A stretch of 64,000 bases of DNA from contig NZ_PVNG01000001.1 in the NCBI RefSeq assembly GCF_003001935.1, positions 1 to 64,000 on the forward strand, read 5' to 3'. Below are positions 42,966-52,571 of this stretch, one piece after another. Position numbers and translations under genes: made by a program. The notes under the pieces are model-generated. The model worked only from the letters and a program-made list of their open reading frames with translations. It had not been told where the DNA came from and made no database searches. The stretch is from Nonomuraea fuscirosea (GTDB taxonomy: Bacteria; Actinomycetota; Actinomycetes; Streptosporangiales; Streptosporangiaceae). Within the stretch, counting starts at the first letter, position 1. Every line of letters begins with the position of its first letter.

Positions 42966-44000
42966 ATGGATCCGGTTGCTGCCCTGCGCGAGATCGCCTT
43001 CCTGCTGGAGCGCGCCGGAGAGCCCGGTTATCGCGTGCGTGCCTTCCGCCGGGCCGCGGCGGTCGTCGCCGACCTGCCTGAGGACGAGCTCGGGCGGCTG
43101 GCCCGCACGAGCGGGCTCGGCGACCTCCCGGGCATCGGCAAGGTCACCGCACTGGTGGTCAACGAAGCTCTCGCCGGTGAGGTTCCAACGTATTTGCGAC
43201 GTATGCGGGCCACCGCCGGGGTGGAGCTGGACGAGGAGACGGCGGCGCTGCGCACCGCGCTCAAGGGCGACCTGCACAGCCACTCCGACTGGTCCGACGG
43301 CGGCTCGCCGATCGAGGAGATGGCCGAGGCGGCGATGGCGCTCGGGCACGAGTACTGGGCGCTGACCGACCATTCGCCGCGCCTGACCGTGGCCAGGGGC
43401 CTGCCGGCCGAGCGGCTGGAACGGCAGCTGGACGTGGTGGCCAAGCTGAACGAACGGCTGGCGCCGTTCCGGATCCTCACCGGGATCGAGGTGGACGTCA
43501 ACCTGGACGGCTCACTGGACCAGCGGCCCGACCTGCTGGAACGGCTCGACGTGGTGGTGGCCAGCGTGCACTCCAAGCTGCGGATGGGCGGCGAGGAGAT
43601 GACCAGGCGGATGGTCACCGCCGTGGCGAACCCCCTGGTCGACGTGCTGGGGCACTGCACCGGGCGGGTCGTGCGGGCCGGGGGGAAGCGGGGCACCAAG
43701 CGGCCTGAGTCGGAGTTCGAGGCGGAGCTGGTCTTCGAGGCGTGCCGCCGGTTCGGGGTCGCGGTCGAGATCAACTCCAGGCCGGACCGGCTGGACCCGC
43801 CCAAGCGGCTGATGCGGCTGGCGTACGAGATGGGGTGCGTGTTCGCGATCGACTCCGACGCGCACGCGCCCGGGCAGCTCGACTGGCAGCGGTACGGGTG
43901 CGAGCGGGCCGCCCGGTGCGGCATCGAGGCGGACCGGATCGTCAACACCTGGCCGCTCGACCGGCTGGTCAGGTGGACGGGGAAGGGCGAGTCGGGCTGA
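42966..44000 (+). CDS. PHP-domain metal-dependent phosphoesterase (PolX C-terminal-like)
   Basis: 344 residues. An N-terminal helix-hairpin-helix region (GLGDLPGIGKVTALVVNEAL) resembles that of DNA polymerase X, followed by a PHP domain: GDLHSHSDWSDG (metal His/Asp), WALTDHSPRLTVA, ILTGIEVDVN, VVASVHSKLRM, LGHCTGR and FAIDSDAHAPGQL. The polymerase palm is absent, so it is a stand-alone PHP protein probably acting on phosphoesters in DNA repair. ATG 42966 is chosen from homology; the upstream frame extension lies opposite the YgiB-like gene and is spurious. Confidence 0.9.
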   Translation: MDPVAALREIAFLLERAGEPGYRVRAFRRAAAVVADLPEDELGRLARTSGLGDLPGIGKVTALVVNEALAGEVPTYLRRMRATAGVELDEETAALRTALKGDLHSHSDWSDGGSPIEEMAEAAMALGHEYWALTDHSPRLTVARGLPAERLERQLDVVAKLNERLAPFRILTGIEVDVNLDGSLDQRPDLLERLDVVVASVHSKLRMGGEEMTRRMVTAVANPLVDVLGHCTGRVVRAGGKRGTKRPESEFEAELVFEACRRFGVAVEINSRPDRLDPPKRLMRLAYEMGCVFAIDSDAHAPGQLDWQRYGCERAARCGIEADRIVNTWPLDRLVRWTGKGESG

Positions 44001-44182
44001 CCGGCCGGGCTCCTGTTCGCGTGGAAAAATGGGCCGTCGTTGCGCTGGGGGAAAGGCGGGGCGGATCGCGCGCTCCGGTAAGCGGCCCTGAGCGCTCGCC
44101 GGAGCGTGAGATCCCTGTGGCCACGGGGTTACGGGGCTGTTCCCGGGGTGCCGGGCGGCCCGCGATTGTCGGTGGCGCCGCG

Positions 44183-44188
44183 TAGCGT
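44183..44188 (+). promoter_or_regulatory. Likely -10 box of a leaderless transcript
   Basis: TAGCGT ends 7 nt before GTG 44196, with no Shine-Dalgarno sequence. Confidence 0.45.
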
Positions 44189-44195
44189 CTCGGCT

Positions 44196-44927
44196 GTGAA
44201 CCGTACCGACCGGCTCTACGCGCTCGTCGAAGACCTGCGCGCCATCGCGCCCCGCCACCGCTCCGCCCGCGAGCTCGCCGCGCGGTTCGAGGTGAGCGTG
44301 CGCACGATCGAGCGCGACATCACCGCGTTGCAGGAGTCGGGCGTGCCCATCTACGCCGAGCCGGGGCGCAAGGGCGGATACGCGATCGACAAGAAGATGT
44401 CACTTCCGCCGCTCAACTTCAGCCCGGCCGAGGCGGTGGCCATCGCGGTGGCGCTCAGCCGGGCCGGCGACCAGCCGTTCGGCCGGCAGGCGCGCAGCGC
44501 GTTACGCAAGGTGGTGGCCGCGATGCCGGGCCCCGAGGGAGATCTGGCCAGAGAGCTGGCCCGGCGGGTGCAACTGGTCAAGCTGGTGCCCGAGCAGGGC
44601 GCCGACCAGATCAGGCCGCTGGGCGGCGAGGGCATCTCGCGCGCCATCGAGGAGGCGCTGCTGCGCCGCCGGGTGCTCAGGCTCGACTACGCCGACGCCA
44701 AGGGCGCGCTGACCTCGCGCGACGTGGAGCCGGGGGTGTTCCTGGGCGGCCGGGGCGGGTTCTGGTATCTCGTGGCGTGGTGCCGGTTGCGCGACGACGT
44801 CCGCGTCTTCCGGCTCGATCGCATCGCCGCCGCCACCGTCACCGCCGAACGCTGCCCCGACCGGCCGCTCGAAGGCTTCGCCGCCGAGGTGCCCGAGATG
44901 GTCGTGCACGGCACGATGCTCGATTAA
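44196..44927 (+). CDS. WYL-domain transcriptional regulator (YafY type)
   Basis: 243 residues. The N-terminal winged helix HTH_11 (SARELAARFEVSVRTIERDITALQESGVPIYAE, about 25-60) is followed by a WYL domain with FWYLVAWCRLRDDVRVFRLDRI (about 185-210). WYL proteins bind ligands, sometimes nucleic acids, and usually repress or activate the adjacent gene. Here the downstream space contains an inverted repeat and only a 29-codon reading frame. GTG 44196 is the start. Confidence 0.9.
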   Translation: MNRTDRLYALVEDLRAIAPRHRSARELAARFEVSVRTIERDITALQESGVPIYAEPGRKGGYAIDKKMSLPPLNFSPAEAVAIAVALSRAGDQPFGRQARSALRKVVAAMPGPEGDLARELARRVQLVKLVPEQGADQIRPLGGEGISRAIEEALLRRRVLRLDYADAKGALTSRDVEPGVFLGGRGGFWYLVAWCRLRDDVRVFRLDRIAAATVTAERCPDRPLEGFAAEVPEMVVHGTMLD

Positions 44928-44939
44928 AGATTCGAAAAC

Positions 44940-44957
44940 ACCGACATAGGGTTGTCG
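44940..44957. promoter_or_regulatory. Candidate operator downstream of the WYL regulator
   Basis: CGACA-N6-TGTCG is an inverted repeat 12 bp after the regulator stop and about 50 bp upstream of the small reading frame at 45004. It could be the regulator's binding site. Confidence 0.4.
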
Positions 44958-45003
44958 CCAACGCGTTAGATCGTTGACTTGTTCGAGAAATGAGGAGACG
45001 AAC

Positions 45004-45093
45004 ATGGACCATACGGTGCTCGACGACGGAGCCGGCACCGGCCGCCCGGCCGACTTGCCAGGCGGCGGCATCGGAGTCTCCTGCCTCAGGTGA
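45004..45093 (+). CDS. Possible 29-aa peptide or 5' remnant of a lost gene
   Basis: ATG 45004 has a strong ribosome binding site (GAGGAG, 7 nt upstream) and reads MDHTVLDDGAGTG then RPADLPGGG and ends VSCLR. It is too short for a domain. Position after a WYL regulator and an inverted repeat suggests that it is the start of the regulated gene, truncated, or a genuine small peptide. No modification enzyme lies nearby. Confidence 0.35.
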   Translation: MDHTVLDDGAGTGRPADLPGGGIGVSCLR

Positions 45094-45376
45094 ACGACCT
45101 GTCTCGCCGGCCGGGAACTGGCGCCTTCCCCGCGAACACCCCGGCAGGCGAGAGGGCCGCGTCCGGGATCACGTCCCGGAGGTGGCTCACCCGCGCCCTG
45201 GACACGCCGCCGATCGCCGAGCGGCGGCGCGTCCAGGGCCTCACCGGATAGCGCCGGCGCGATCCGGCTGTCTGGGCCGGCTCGCGTCGGCGATCTGGGC
45301 CGGCGGTGTGGAGGCGGTGATCTGGGGGCAGTGACGTGATGCGCGTGATTCAGGGCGGCGTGGAGCGAGGGCGCGG
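45094..45376. other. Intergenic, poorly coding
   Basis: No credible gene; it contains a long inverted repeat listed separately. Confidence 0.5.
45195..45239 (-). terminator. Long hairpin, probable terminator of the isomerase-fold gene
   Basis: 17-bp arms (GCCCTGGACACGCCGCC at 45195-45211 against 45223-45239) with one mismatch that becomes a G-U pair in minus-strand RNA; 11-nt loop. It lies about 140 bp downstream of the minus-strand stop at 45377. Confidence 0.6.
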
Positions 45377-46114
45377 TCAGAGGGCGGCCGCGGACAGCCA
45401 GCGCTCCAGGAGCTCGCGGTCCCCGTACACGGTGAGGGCGTCGGGGGAGCGGCGGCCGTAGAGCAGGAGCAGCAGGTCGCGCACCGGCCCCCGGACGGCG
45501 GCGTCACCCTTGGCGTGCCCGCGCGCCCACTCGATCTTCCCGGCGGGACCCTGCGTGATGGTCCACTCGCCGTCCACGTCGTCGGCATGGAGGTGGATCG
45601 TGGCCCCCTCCAGGCCGGTCCCGGCCAGTCGCCGGGTGACCCACGCGGCGTACGACAGGTTGTGCAGGAGTTCCTCGACGCCGTCGACCGCGGTTCCCGC
45701 CGGGATCTCCGGGTCGATGCCGAGCGCGAGCTCGGCGTCGGCCCGGTGCACCACCAGTTCGAAGAACATCCGGCGCGGCCACCACGACGCCCGCTGCTCC
45801 GGCCCCCACGACCACACCTCGGTGGCCGGGTCGGTGCTCTCCAGCGTCCTCAGCAGCTCGGCGGCGCCGGCCGTGAGCCAGGCCGCGTCGCCGCTGGCGC
45901 CCTCGGCCAGCCCGCTGGGCACCTGCCGTGACCAGATGCGCTCCCGCACCTGGTCACGCAGCACGTGCGTGGCCCAGCGATGCAGCTGCCCGACGTGCGT
46001 GACCAGCTCGGCGAGCGTCCATCCCGGGCACGTGGGCACCGGGACGGACAGGTCGCCGGCCAGGGACGCGAGGCGCTCGGTCTCCGACTGGATCTGTGCT
46101 CTGTAGTCCGTCAC
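45377..46114 (-). CDS. Maleylpyruvate isomerase-family, DinB-fold mycothiol-dependent enzyme
   Basis: 245 residues. The N-terminal four-helix DinB-like domain has VPTCPGWTLAELVTHVGQLHRWA (first metal His) and MFFELVVHRADAELALG (HxxxD, remaining metal ligands); the C-terminal half is a small SCP2-like beta domain. Members use mycothiol as cofactor or detoxification partner, but the substrate varies. Lies 10 bp after the peptidase-like gene on the same strand, so they form an operon. Confidence 0.9.
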   Translation of the reverse strand: MTDYRAQIQSETERLASLAGDLSVPVPTCPGWTLAELVTHVGQLHRWATHVLRDQVRERIWSRQVPSGLAEGASGDAAWLTAGAAELLRTLESTDPATEVWSWGPEQRASWWPRRMFFELVVHRADAELALGIDPEIPAGTAVDGVEELLHNLSYAAWVTRRLAGTGLEGATIHLHADDVDGEWTITQGPAGKIEWARGHAKGDAAVRGPVRDLLLLLYGRRSPDALTVYGDRELLERWLSAAAL

Positions 46115-46124
46115 CCGGCCAAGA

Positions 46125-47621
46125 CTAGGCCGCCGGGCAGCTCGTGCCCTTGCTCGGGACCTTGCCGTCGATCAGGAACGAGTCCACCAGCCCCTGGATG
46201 CACTTGCTGCCCGACAGGTACGCCCCGTGCCCCTCGCCCTCGTACGTGACCAGCGTCGCGGTCTTGAGCTGGGCCGTCAGCTTCGGCGCCCACTCGTACG
46301 GCGTGGCCGGGTCGCCCTTGCCGCCCACGACCAGGATCGGCGCGGACCCGGTGGCGTCCACGTGCCTGGCCTCGTCGCTGCCCTTGGCCGGCCAGACCCG
46401 GCACAGCCCGCCCGAGCCCTCGCTGCCGAACAGCGGCGAGATCTTCAGCGCCGCCGCCTCGGTGCGCCGCAGCGCGGCCGGGTCGGGGCGCTCGGCCGAG
46501 TCCACGCAGGTGATGGCCGGGAAGCTGGTCATCTGCGTGGAGTAGGTGCCGTCCTGGGCGCGCCCGGTGTAGGAGTCGGCCAGGTACATCAGGGCCTCGC
46601 CCCGGCCCTGCAGCGCCTCACTGAGCGCCTGCTCCAGGAACGGCCAGGTCAGCTCGGAGTAGAGCGCGGCCGCCACGCCGGTCGCGGCCAGGCCCTGGGT
46701 GAGCTCGCGGCCGTTGACCTGCAGCGGCTTGGTGGTGAGCTGGTTCATCAGCCTGCCGACGTTCGCGTCCGCGGCGGCCTGGTCCTTGCCGAGGTCGCAG
46801 GTGTTCTTGACGCAGGAGCGCAGGAAGCTCTCGTACGCCTTCTGGAACCCGCGCGTCTGCGCGATCGTGCGCTGCTCGAACGTCACCGTGGGGTCGAGCG
46901 GCGCGTCGAGCACCATGCGGCCCACGTTCTTGGGGAACTGGGTGGCGTAGACGCCGCCGAGCTGGGTGCCGTACGACATGCCGACGTAGTTGAGCTTGGG
47001 CTCGCCCAGGGCGGCGCGGATGCGGTCCATGTCGCGTGAGGCGTTCGCGGTGCCGATGTAGGGCAGGATCTTGCCGGACTCGCGCTGGCAGAGGTCGGCG
47101 AACTGCTTGTTGGCCGCCTCCAGCGCCTTGTGCGTGGTCTCGTTCGGCGGCAGCGTGTCGAGCGAGGTGAAGCGGTCCATCTCGGCGCCGTCGCCGCAGC
47201 GCACGCCGGAGCTGCGCTCGACGCCGCGCGGGTCGAAGCTGACCAGGTCGTAGCGGGCGCGCAGCACGGTGAGGGCCTTGGCGGCCTGGTCCAGCGTGTC
47301 GACGCCGGAGGCGCCCGGACCGCCGAAGTTGAACACCACCGAGCCCAGCTTCTTCTCCTTGCCGGTGGCCGGCAGCTTGATGAGCGCCAGATCGATCTTC
47401 TCGCCGTCGGGCTTGGCGTAGTCGAGGGGGACCGCGAGCTTGCCGCACCGTACGGAGGCGTCCTGCTTGGCCGGCGGCTCGCCGTCCGGGCGCTGGATGT
47501 CGGTACAGGGTCCCCAGCTGATCTTGCTGGGATCCGCCGTGGAGTCGGTGGCGGGCTCGGCCGGTGCGGTGGAGCAGCCGGCGGCCGCCAGAAGCAGGGT
47601 GGCGGCTATGACGCGACGCAT
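46125..47621 (-). CDS. Secreted alpha/beta hydrolase lipoprotein, TAP-like (tripeptidyl aminopeptidase family)
   Basis: 498 residues. Lipoprotein signal MRRVIAATLLLAAAGC with the lipobox Cys at 16. The hydrolase fold shows VVFNFGGPGASGVDTL (oxyanion), nucleophile Ser in VGMSYGTQLGGVYA, Asp in ILVVGGKGDPATPYEWA and His in YEGEGHGAYLSG. The C-terminal TAP-like domain is typical of Streptomyces SlpD/SlpE and mycobacterial Hip1-like proteases. Probably cell-surface anchored, cleaving peptides. ATG 47621. Confidence 0.92.
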   Translation of the reverse strand: MRRVIAATLLLAAAGCSTAPAEPATDSTADPSKISWGPCTDIQRPDGEPPAKQDASVRCGKLAVPLDYAKPDGEKIDLALIKLPATGKEKKLGSVVFNFGGPGASGVDTLDQAAKALTVLRARYDLVSFDPRGVERSSGVRCGDGAEMDRFTSLDTLPPNETTHKALEAANKQFADLCQRESGKILPYIGTANASRDMDRIRAALGEPKLNYVGMSYGTQLGGVYATQFPKNVGRMVLDAPLDPTVTFEQRTIAQTRGFQKAYESFLRSCVKNTCDLGKDQAAADANVGRLMNQLTTKPLQVNGRELTQGLAATGVAAALYSELTWPFLEQALSEALQGRGEALMYLADSYTGRAQDGTYSTQMTSFPAITCVDSAERPDPAALRRTEAAALKISPLFGSEGSGGLCRVWPAKGSDEARHVDATGSAPILVVGGKGDPATPYEWAPKLTAQLKTATLVTYEGEGHGAYLSGSKCIQGLVDSFLIDGKVPSKGTSCPAA

Positions 47622-47691
47622 GACGAACTTCCCCTCACAAGTCTTCAGGGGGAAGTAGTGCCCACAATACGTGACCCCGCACCATATAGGG

Positions 47692-47730
47692 GTGAGGCGG
47701 CACGTACCCCTCCTGAACGTGCCGCCTCAC
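47692..47730. terminator. Hairpin between aceE and the hydrolase gene
   Basis: Perfect 14-bp stem GTGAGGCGGCACGT / ACGTGCCGCCTCAC with an 11-nt loop. Either a second terminator for aceE or a regulatory hairpin upstream of the hydrolase gene. Confidence 0.6.
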
Positions 47731-47758
47731 AGGCCCAACGGCGCGGACGGCCGAATAT

Positions 47759-47796
47759 GACGGCGCTCCCGCGAAGATTTTCGCGGGAGCGCCGTC
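47759..47796 (-). terminator. Intrinsic terminator of aceE
   Basis: Perfect 16-bp stem (GACGGCGCTCCCGCGA and complement) with loop AGATTT, 10 bp beyond the aceE stop. Confidence 0.88.
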
Positions 47797-47806
47797 GGCG
47801 GACGAC

Positions 47807-50554
47807 TCAGATCCCCATCGACTGGGTGTCGTTGCTCTCGGCGCCGCCCGCCTCGGTGACGCCGTTCTTGAGGTGGTAGCGGGCGATGGCCTCGCGCAGC
47901 ACCTCGCCGTCGAGCTCGCCCCGCTTGACCAGGCTGGTCAGCACGGCCAGCGTGATCGAGGCCGCGTCCACGTGGAAGTGGCGGCGCAGCGCCGAACGCG
48001 TGTCGGACAGACCGAAACCGTCGGTGCCCAGCGAGGACCAGTCACCCGGCACCCACTGCGCGATCTGGTCCTGGACCGCCTTCATGTAGTCGCTGACGCC
48101 CACGAACGGGCCCCGCGCCCCGGACAGCACCTCGGTCACGTAGGGCACGCGCCGCTCGGCGTCGGGGTTGAGCAGGTTGTACTCCTCCGCCGCCAGGGCG
48201 TCGCGGCGCAGCTCCGACCACGACGTCGCCGACCAGACGTCGGCCGAGACGCCCCAGTCTTCCGCCAGCAGCCGCTGCGCCTCCATGGCCCACGGACCCG
48301 CCACGCCGGAGGACAGGATGTTGGCCTTCGGGCCCTGCGTCTCGGGGCCGTCGGCGAACTTGTACAGGCCCTTGAGCAGGCCCTGCACGTCGATGTCCGC
48401 CGGCTGGGCCGGCTGCAGGTAGGGCTCGTTGTAGACGGTCAGGTAGTAGAAGACGTCCTCGGGACGGTCGCCGTACATCCGGCGCAGGCCGTCCTTGACG
48501 ATGTGGGCGACCTCGAAGGCCCAGGACGGGTCGTAGGAGACCGCCGCCGGGTTGGTCGAGGCGATGAGCGGCGTGTGACCGTCCTCGTGCTGCAGGCCCT
48601 CGCCGTTGAGCGTGGTGCGGCCCGCGGTGGCGCCCAGCAGGAAGCCGCGCCCCATCTGGTCGCCCATCTGCCACATCTGGTCGCCGGTGCGCTGCCACCC
48701 GAACATCGAGTAGAAGATGTAGATCGGGATCATGTGCTCGCCGTGCGTGGCGTAGGAGGTGCCGGCCGCGATCGTCGAGGCCATCGAGCCCGACTCGCTG
48801 ATGCCCTCGTGCAGGATCTGCCCCTGGGTGGCCTCCTTGTACGACAGCAGCAGCTCCCTGTCGACGGCCTCGTACGTCTGCCCGTGGGGCGAGTAGATCT
48901 TGGCCGTCGGGAACATGGCGTCGAGACCGAACGTGCGCGCCTCGTCGGGGATGATCGGCACGAACCGGTGGCCGATCTCCTTGTCGCGCATGAGGTCCTT
49001 CAGCAGCCGGACGAACGCCATGGTCGTGGCGACCTGCTGCTTGCCCGAGCCCTTGCTGAAGGTGCCGTAGACCTCGTCGCCGGGCAGTTTGACCGGCTTG
49101 GCGCGAAGGACACGCTTGGGCAGCACGCCGCCGAGCGCGGCGCGGCGCTCCTTCATGTACTGGATCTCGGGGTCGTTCTCGCCCGGGTGGAAGTACGGCG
49201 GCAGGTCGCCTTCGAGCGCCGAGTCCGGGATCGGCAGGTAGAGCCGGTCGCGGAACTCCTTGAGCTCGGCCTTGGTCAGCTTCTTCATCTGGTGCGTGGC
49301 GTTGCGCGCCTCGAAGTCCTTGCCCAGCGTCCAGCCCTTGATGGTCTGGGCGAGGATCACCGTCGGCTGGCCGACGTGCTCGCGGGCCGCCTTGAAGGCC
49401 GCGTAGACCTTGCGGTAGTCGTGGCCGCCGCGCGACAGCTTGCGGATGTCGTCGTCGGTGAGGTGCTCGACCATCTTGCGCAGGCGCGGGTCGCCGCCGA
49501 AGAAGTTGTCGCGGATGTAGCCGCCGGACTCGACCGAGTAGGTCTGGAACTGGCCGTCGGGCGTCGTGTTCATCTGGTTGACGAGCACGCCGTCGACGTC
49601 GGCCGCGAGCAGCGGGTCCCAGTCGCGGCCCCACACGACCTTGATCACGTTCCAGCCGGCGCCGCGGAAGTACGACTCCAGCTCCTGGATGATCTTGCCG
49701 TTGCCGCGTACCGGGCCGTCCAGCCGCTGCAGGTTGCAGTTGATCACGAACGTCAGGTTGTCGAGCTCCTCGCGGGCGGCCAGGCCGATCGCGCCGAGCG
49801 ACTCGGGCTCGTCCATCTCGCCGTCGCCGAGGAAGGCCCACACGTGGCTGCGGCTCGTGTCCTTGATCTGCCGGTTGAGCAGATAACGGTTGAACCGCGC
49901 CTGGTAGATCGCGCCGATGGGGCCCAGGCCCATGGAGACCGTCGGGAACTCCCAGAAGTCGGGCATGAGCCGCGGGTGCGGGTAGGAGGGCAGGCCGTGG
50001 AAGCCCTGCGACAGCTCCTGCCGGAACGCGTCGAGCTGGGCCTCGTTGAGCCGGCCCTCCAGGAAGGCGCGCGCGTAGATGCCCGGGGCCGCGTGGCCCT
50101 GGAAGAAGACCTGGTCGCCCGACTCGCCGTGGTCCTTGCCGCGGAAGAAGTGGTTGAAGCCCACCTCGTAGAGCGAGGCGGCCGAGGCGTAGGTCGCGAT
50201 GTGGCCGCCGACGTTGGTGCGGGCGTTGGCCCGGGACACCATGATGGCCGCGTTCCAGCGGATGTAGGCGCGGATGCGGCGTTCGACGTGCTCGTCACCG
50301 GGGAACCAGGGCTCGCGCTCCGGCGGGATCGTGTTGATGTAGTCGGTGCTGCGCAGGCCCGGCACGCCGACCTGGTGCTCGCGGGCCCGCTCCAGCATGC
50401 GCAGCATGAGGTAGCGGGCTCTGGTGCGGCCCTCGGTCTTGACGACGTTGTCGAGAGACTCGAGCCACTCGTTGGTCTCGCTGGGGTCGACATCAGGCAG
50501 CTGGCTGGGTAGGCCGTCGCTGATGATCGAGAATCGCTGGCGTCCGGAAGCCAC
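47807..50554 (-). CDS. aceE: Pyruvate dehydrogenase E1 component, homodimeric
   Basis: 915 residues. Thiamine-diphosphate enzyme decarboxylating pyruvate and acetylating E2 lipoyl groups. Recognisable: [24 protein letters not shown], the ThDP motif [10 protein letters not shown]...[15 protein letters not shown], and [12 protein letters not shown]; the C-terminal part has [46 protein letters not shown], typical of AceE. GTG 50554 ([14 protein letters not shown]) is chosen on homology with GGAAGG upstream; ATG 50605 and 50632 are in frame further upstream. No E2/E3 genes are adjacent. Terminated by a strong hairpin. Confidence 0.94.
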   Translation of the reverse strand: MASGRQRFSIISDGLPSQLPDVDPSETNEWLESLDNVVKTEGRTRARYLMLRMLERAREHQVGVPGLRSTDYINTIPPEREPWFPGDEHVERRIRAYIRWNAAIMVSRANARTNVGGHIATYASAASLYEVGFNHFFRGKDHGESGDQVFFQGHAAPGIYARAFLEGRLNEAQLDAFRQELSQGFHGLPSYPHPRLMPDFWEFPTVSMGLGPIGAIYQARFNRYLLNRQIKDTSRSHVWAFLGDGEMDEPESLGAIGLAAREELDNLTFVINCNLQRLDGPVRGNGKIIQELESYFRGAGWNVIKVVWGRDWDPLLAADVDGVLVNQMNTTPDGQFQTYSVESGGYIRDNFFGGDPRLRKMVEHLTDDDIRKLSRGGHDYRKVYAAFKAAREHVGQPTVILAQTIKGWTLGKDFEARNATHQMKKLTKAELKEFRDRLYLPIPDSALEGDLPPYFHPGENDPEIQYMKERRAALGGVLPKRVLRAKPVKLPGDEVYGTFSKGSGKQQVATTMAFVRLLKDLMRDKEIGHRFVPIIPDEARTFGLDAMFPTAKIYSPHGQTYEAVDRELLLSYKEATQGQILHEGISESGSMASTIAAGTSYATHGEHMIPIYIFYSMFGWQRTGDQMWQMGDQMGRGFLLGATAGRTTLNGEGLQHEDGHTPLIASTNPAAVSYDPSWAFEVAHIVKDGLRRMYGDRPEDVFYYLTVYNEPYLQPAQPADIDVQGLLKGLYKFADGPETQGPKANILSSGVAGPWAMEAQRLLAEDWGVSADVWSATSWSELRRDALAAEEYNLLNPDAERRVPYVTEVLSGARGPFVGVSDYMKAVQDQIAQWVPGDWSSLGTDGFGLSDTRSALRRHFHVDAASITLAVLTSLVKRGELDGEVLREAIARYHLKNGVTEAGGAESNDTQSMGI

Positions 50555-51385
50555 TGGGTCTCGCCTTCCGAGATGGACTGATGTCTGGTCTGGGTCGTCT
50601 TCCATCCTGGTCGCTAGCCGTAGAAAACGCATCTCTACTAGCCGGTAACCAGAGTGTCCCTGCTGGCAGGGGGCGTACCGATGGCCTAGACCACCGATGG
50701 TAGGACGAATCGCCACCAAAGGTTACATCGCGGGAGCAATTTAACAAGACGGGAAAACGAACGAAATTTCGCTCATATCCGCATGCCGTCCGAGATGTAT
50801 CCTCCGTAGCCTTGATCTCCGCGCGGACGATGGTTCTCACCCGCGGCGGGCGAGTCTAGCCGCCCTGCCTCGCGCCCAGGCTGCGCGGGCCTGTCGGGCC
50901 TGGTCGAACGGGCCCTGGACCCCGCTGTGGAGCGTGGTTTCCTGCCTGCCACGCCGACGCCGGCCGGGATGTGGGAGCGGGTGCGACTCCGCAATCCTGC
51001 CGCCTCCTGTCACGTCCTGCTGTCATGTCCTGCTGTCACGCCCGATGACGTGCCGCGCCGTACGAGCCCGGAGGGCCTGCTCGGCCGCCTCCAGCAGTGT
51101 CGCCGGCCGGCTCTCGGCCGCACGACGGACACCCGCACCGCTTCCCGGGCGAGCGCTCCGGTGTCGTCGCCACCCGTCTCGCGCTCTCACGCTCTTGTGC
51201 TCTCCCCGGCTTCCGGGACGCGGACCGGGCACGTACTCGGCCGGCCGCCGTCTCCTGCCCCGCGGCCGAAACGTGACCTCCGGGCAGCGTAACGATCCGG
51301 CCATCTTTTCCCCTTCCCCTCCGGCGGGGGCAAAACTTGTGCTGTCCTCTTTTCCTCCGGCCTTCGGCGTACCAATGTGGGAGAT
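50555..51385. other. Long divergent intergenic region
   Basis: About 830 bp upstream of both aceE and the DUF1918 gene. It is locally AT-richer (50730-50830), consistent with promoters, and has a short palindrome CGAAATTTCG at 50762-50771. No protein-coding gene or RNA structure is recognised. Confidence 0.5.
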
Positions 51386-51568
51386 ATGAATGCGACGGTG
51401 GGCGACCGGCTCCTGATGCATGGCAATGCCGTCGGCGAAAGGGACCGGAGCGGAGTAATCACGGAGGTCCAGGGCACGGACGGCGGGCCTCCATACGTGG
51501 TGCGGTTCGACGACGGGCACACGGGGCTGGTGTTTCCTGGCCCTGATGCCGTGGTCATGCCTCAGTAG
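51386..51568 (+). CDS. DUF1918 family small protein
   Basis: 60 residues. The pattern MNATVGDRLLMHGNAVGE...GVITEVQGTDGGPPYVVRF-DDGH...FPGPDA is the standard DUF1918 SH3-like beta barrel found widely in actinobacteria; function unknown. ATG 51386 matches homologues; GTG 51377 would add three residues. Its stop codon overlaps the likely promoter of the next gene. Confidence 0.85.
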   Translation: MNATVGDRLLMHGNAVGERDRSGVITEVQGTDGGPPYVVRFDDGHTGLVFPGPDAVVMPQ

Positions 51569-51571
51569 GAT
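51566..51571 (+). promoter_or_regulatory. Likely -10 box overlapping the DUF1918 stop codon
   Basis: TAGGAT overlaps the TAG stop of the preceding gene and ends 6 nt before GTG 51578, suggesting a leaderless yjbQ-like transcript. Confidence 0.5.
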
Positions 51572-51577
51572 TTACCC

Positions 51578-51985
51578 GTGAGATCAGAAATCATCTCCGT
51601 GACCACCGGTTCACGAGAGACGGTGCACAACATCACGCCACAATGCGAGGAATTCGTCCGCGCCCAGGGCGACGACGGGTTGCTGCACGTCTTCGTGCCG
51701 CACGCCACGGCCGGCGTGGCCCTGCTCGAACTGGGCTCGGGCAGCGACGACGATCTGCTGGCGGCGCTGCGTGACCTTCTTCCCGCCGACGATCGCTGGG
51801 CTCACGCCCACGGTTCGCGCGGCCACGGAAGGTCGCACGTGATGCCCGCCGTGATCCCGCCGTACGCCACGATCCCCGTGCTGGGCGGGCGAATGGCACT
51901 GGGCACATGGCAATCCGTCGCACTCGTCGACCTGAACGTCGACAACCCGCAACGCCAGGTTCGCCTGTCGTTTTTGTCTGATTGA
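51578..51985 (+). CDS. YjbQ/UPF0047 family protein
   Basis: 135 residues. VPHATAGVALLELGSGSDDDLLAAL, HAHGSRGHGRSHVMPAVIPPYATIPV and GTWQSVALVDLNVDNPQRQV are the family's conserved blocks, with the clustered His residues forming a putative active site. Homologues can support thiamine-phosphate synthesis in vivo at low level, but the physiological role is unclear. Cytosolic. Confidence 0.92.
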   Translation: MRSEIISVTTGSRETVHNITPQCEEFVRAQGDDGLLHVFVPHATAGVALLELGSGSDDDLLAALRDLLPADDRWAHAHGSRGHGRSHVMPAVIPPYATIPVLGGRMALGTWQSVALVDLNVDNPQRQVRLSFLSD

Positions 51986-52102
51986 TTCTGGCCGACTACG
52001 GCCGTACCCGTGGCGACCGTTGACGACTGAGGGTCACAGCGTGTGGACTGTGCCGAAGCGATAAACCGCATAAGCGGGGCCACTCAAGCAGGAGGGATAA
52101 AC

Positions 52103-52534
52103 GTGAGCGCGACCGCGGGTCAGGCGCAGGGCGAGCGCGGCCTGGCCGAACGACTCGGCCTCAAGCCGGGTCAGGTGGTGCAGGAGATCGGTTGGGACGA
52201 GGACGTCGACGACGAGCTTCGTTCGTCGATCGAGACCCTGACCGGCAACGAGCTGCTGGATGAGGACAGCTACGACGTCGTCGACGCCGTGCTGCTGTGG
52301 TGGCGCGACGGCGACGGGGACCTGTTCGACGTCCTCACCAGCGCCATGCGAGTACTCGCCGACGGCGGCCAGATCTGGCTGCTGACTCCCAAGGCCGGTC
52401 GCGACGGTCACGTGGAGCCGAGCGACATCGGGGAGGATTCCACGACCGCGGGTCTCTCGCAGACCAGCAGCATCTCCGCCGCACCCGACTGGTCAGGGAC
52501 CAGGCTCGTCCCGCCGAAGGGCAGCCGCCGGTAG
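52103..52534 (+). CDS. DUF3052 family protein
   Basis: 143 residues. The core LAERLGLKPGQVVQEIGWDEDVDDELRSSIE and VVDAVLLWWRDGDGDLFDVLTSAMRVLADGGQIWLLTPKAGRDGHVEP identifies this actinobacterial family of unknown function; the C-terminal end LSQTSSISAAPDWSGTRLV is also conserved. GTG 52103 is preceded by GGAGGG at 7 nt. It is located between aceE and a peroxiredoxin gene, as in streptomycetes. Confidence 0.92.
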   Translation: MSATAGQAQGERGLAERLGLKPGQVVQEIGWDEDVDDELRSSIETLTGNELLDEDSYDVVDAVLLWWRDGDGDLFDVLTSAMRVLADGGQIWLLTPKAGRDGHVEPSDIGEDSTTAGLSQTSSISAAPDWSGTRLVPPKGSRR

Positions 52535-52571
52535 GAGCCCGAGGCGCCCGCCGTACGGCAGGATGGTGCCT

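Noticed and set aside
50555..51385. Riboswitch or T-box upstream of aceE
   Set aside because: No conserved riboswitch core could be recognised by eye; a covariance search would be needed to say more.
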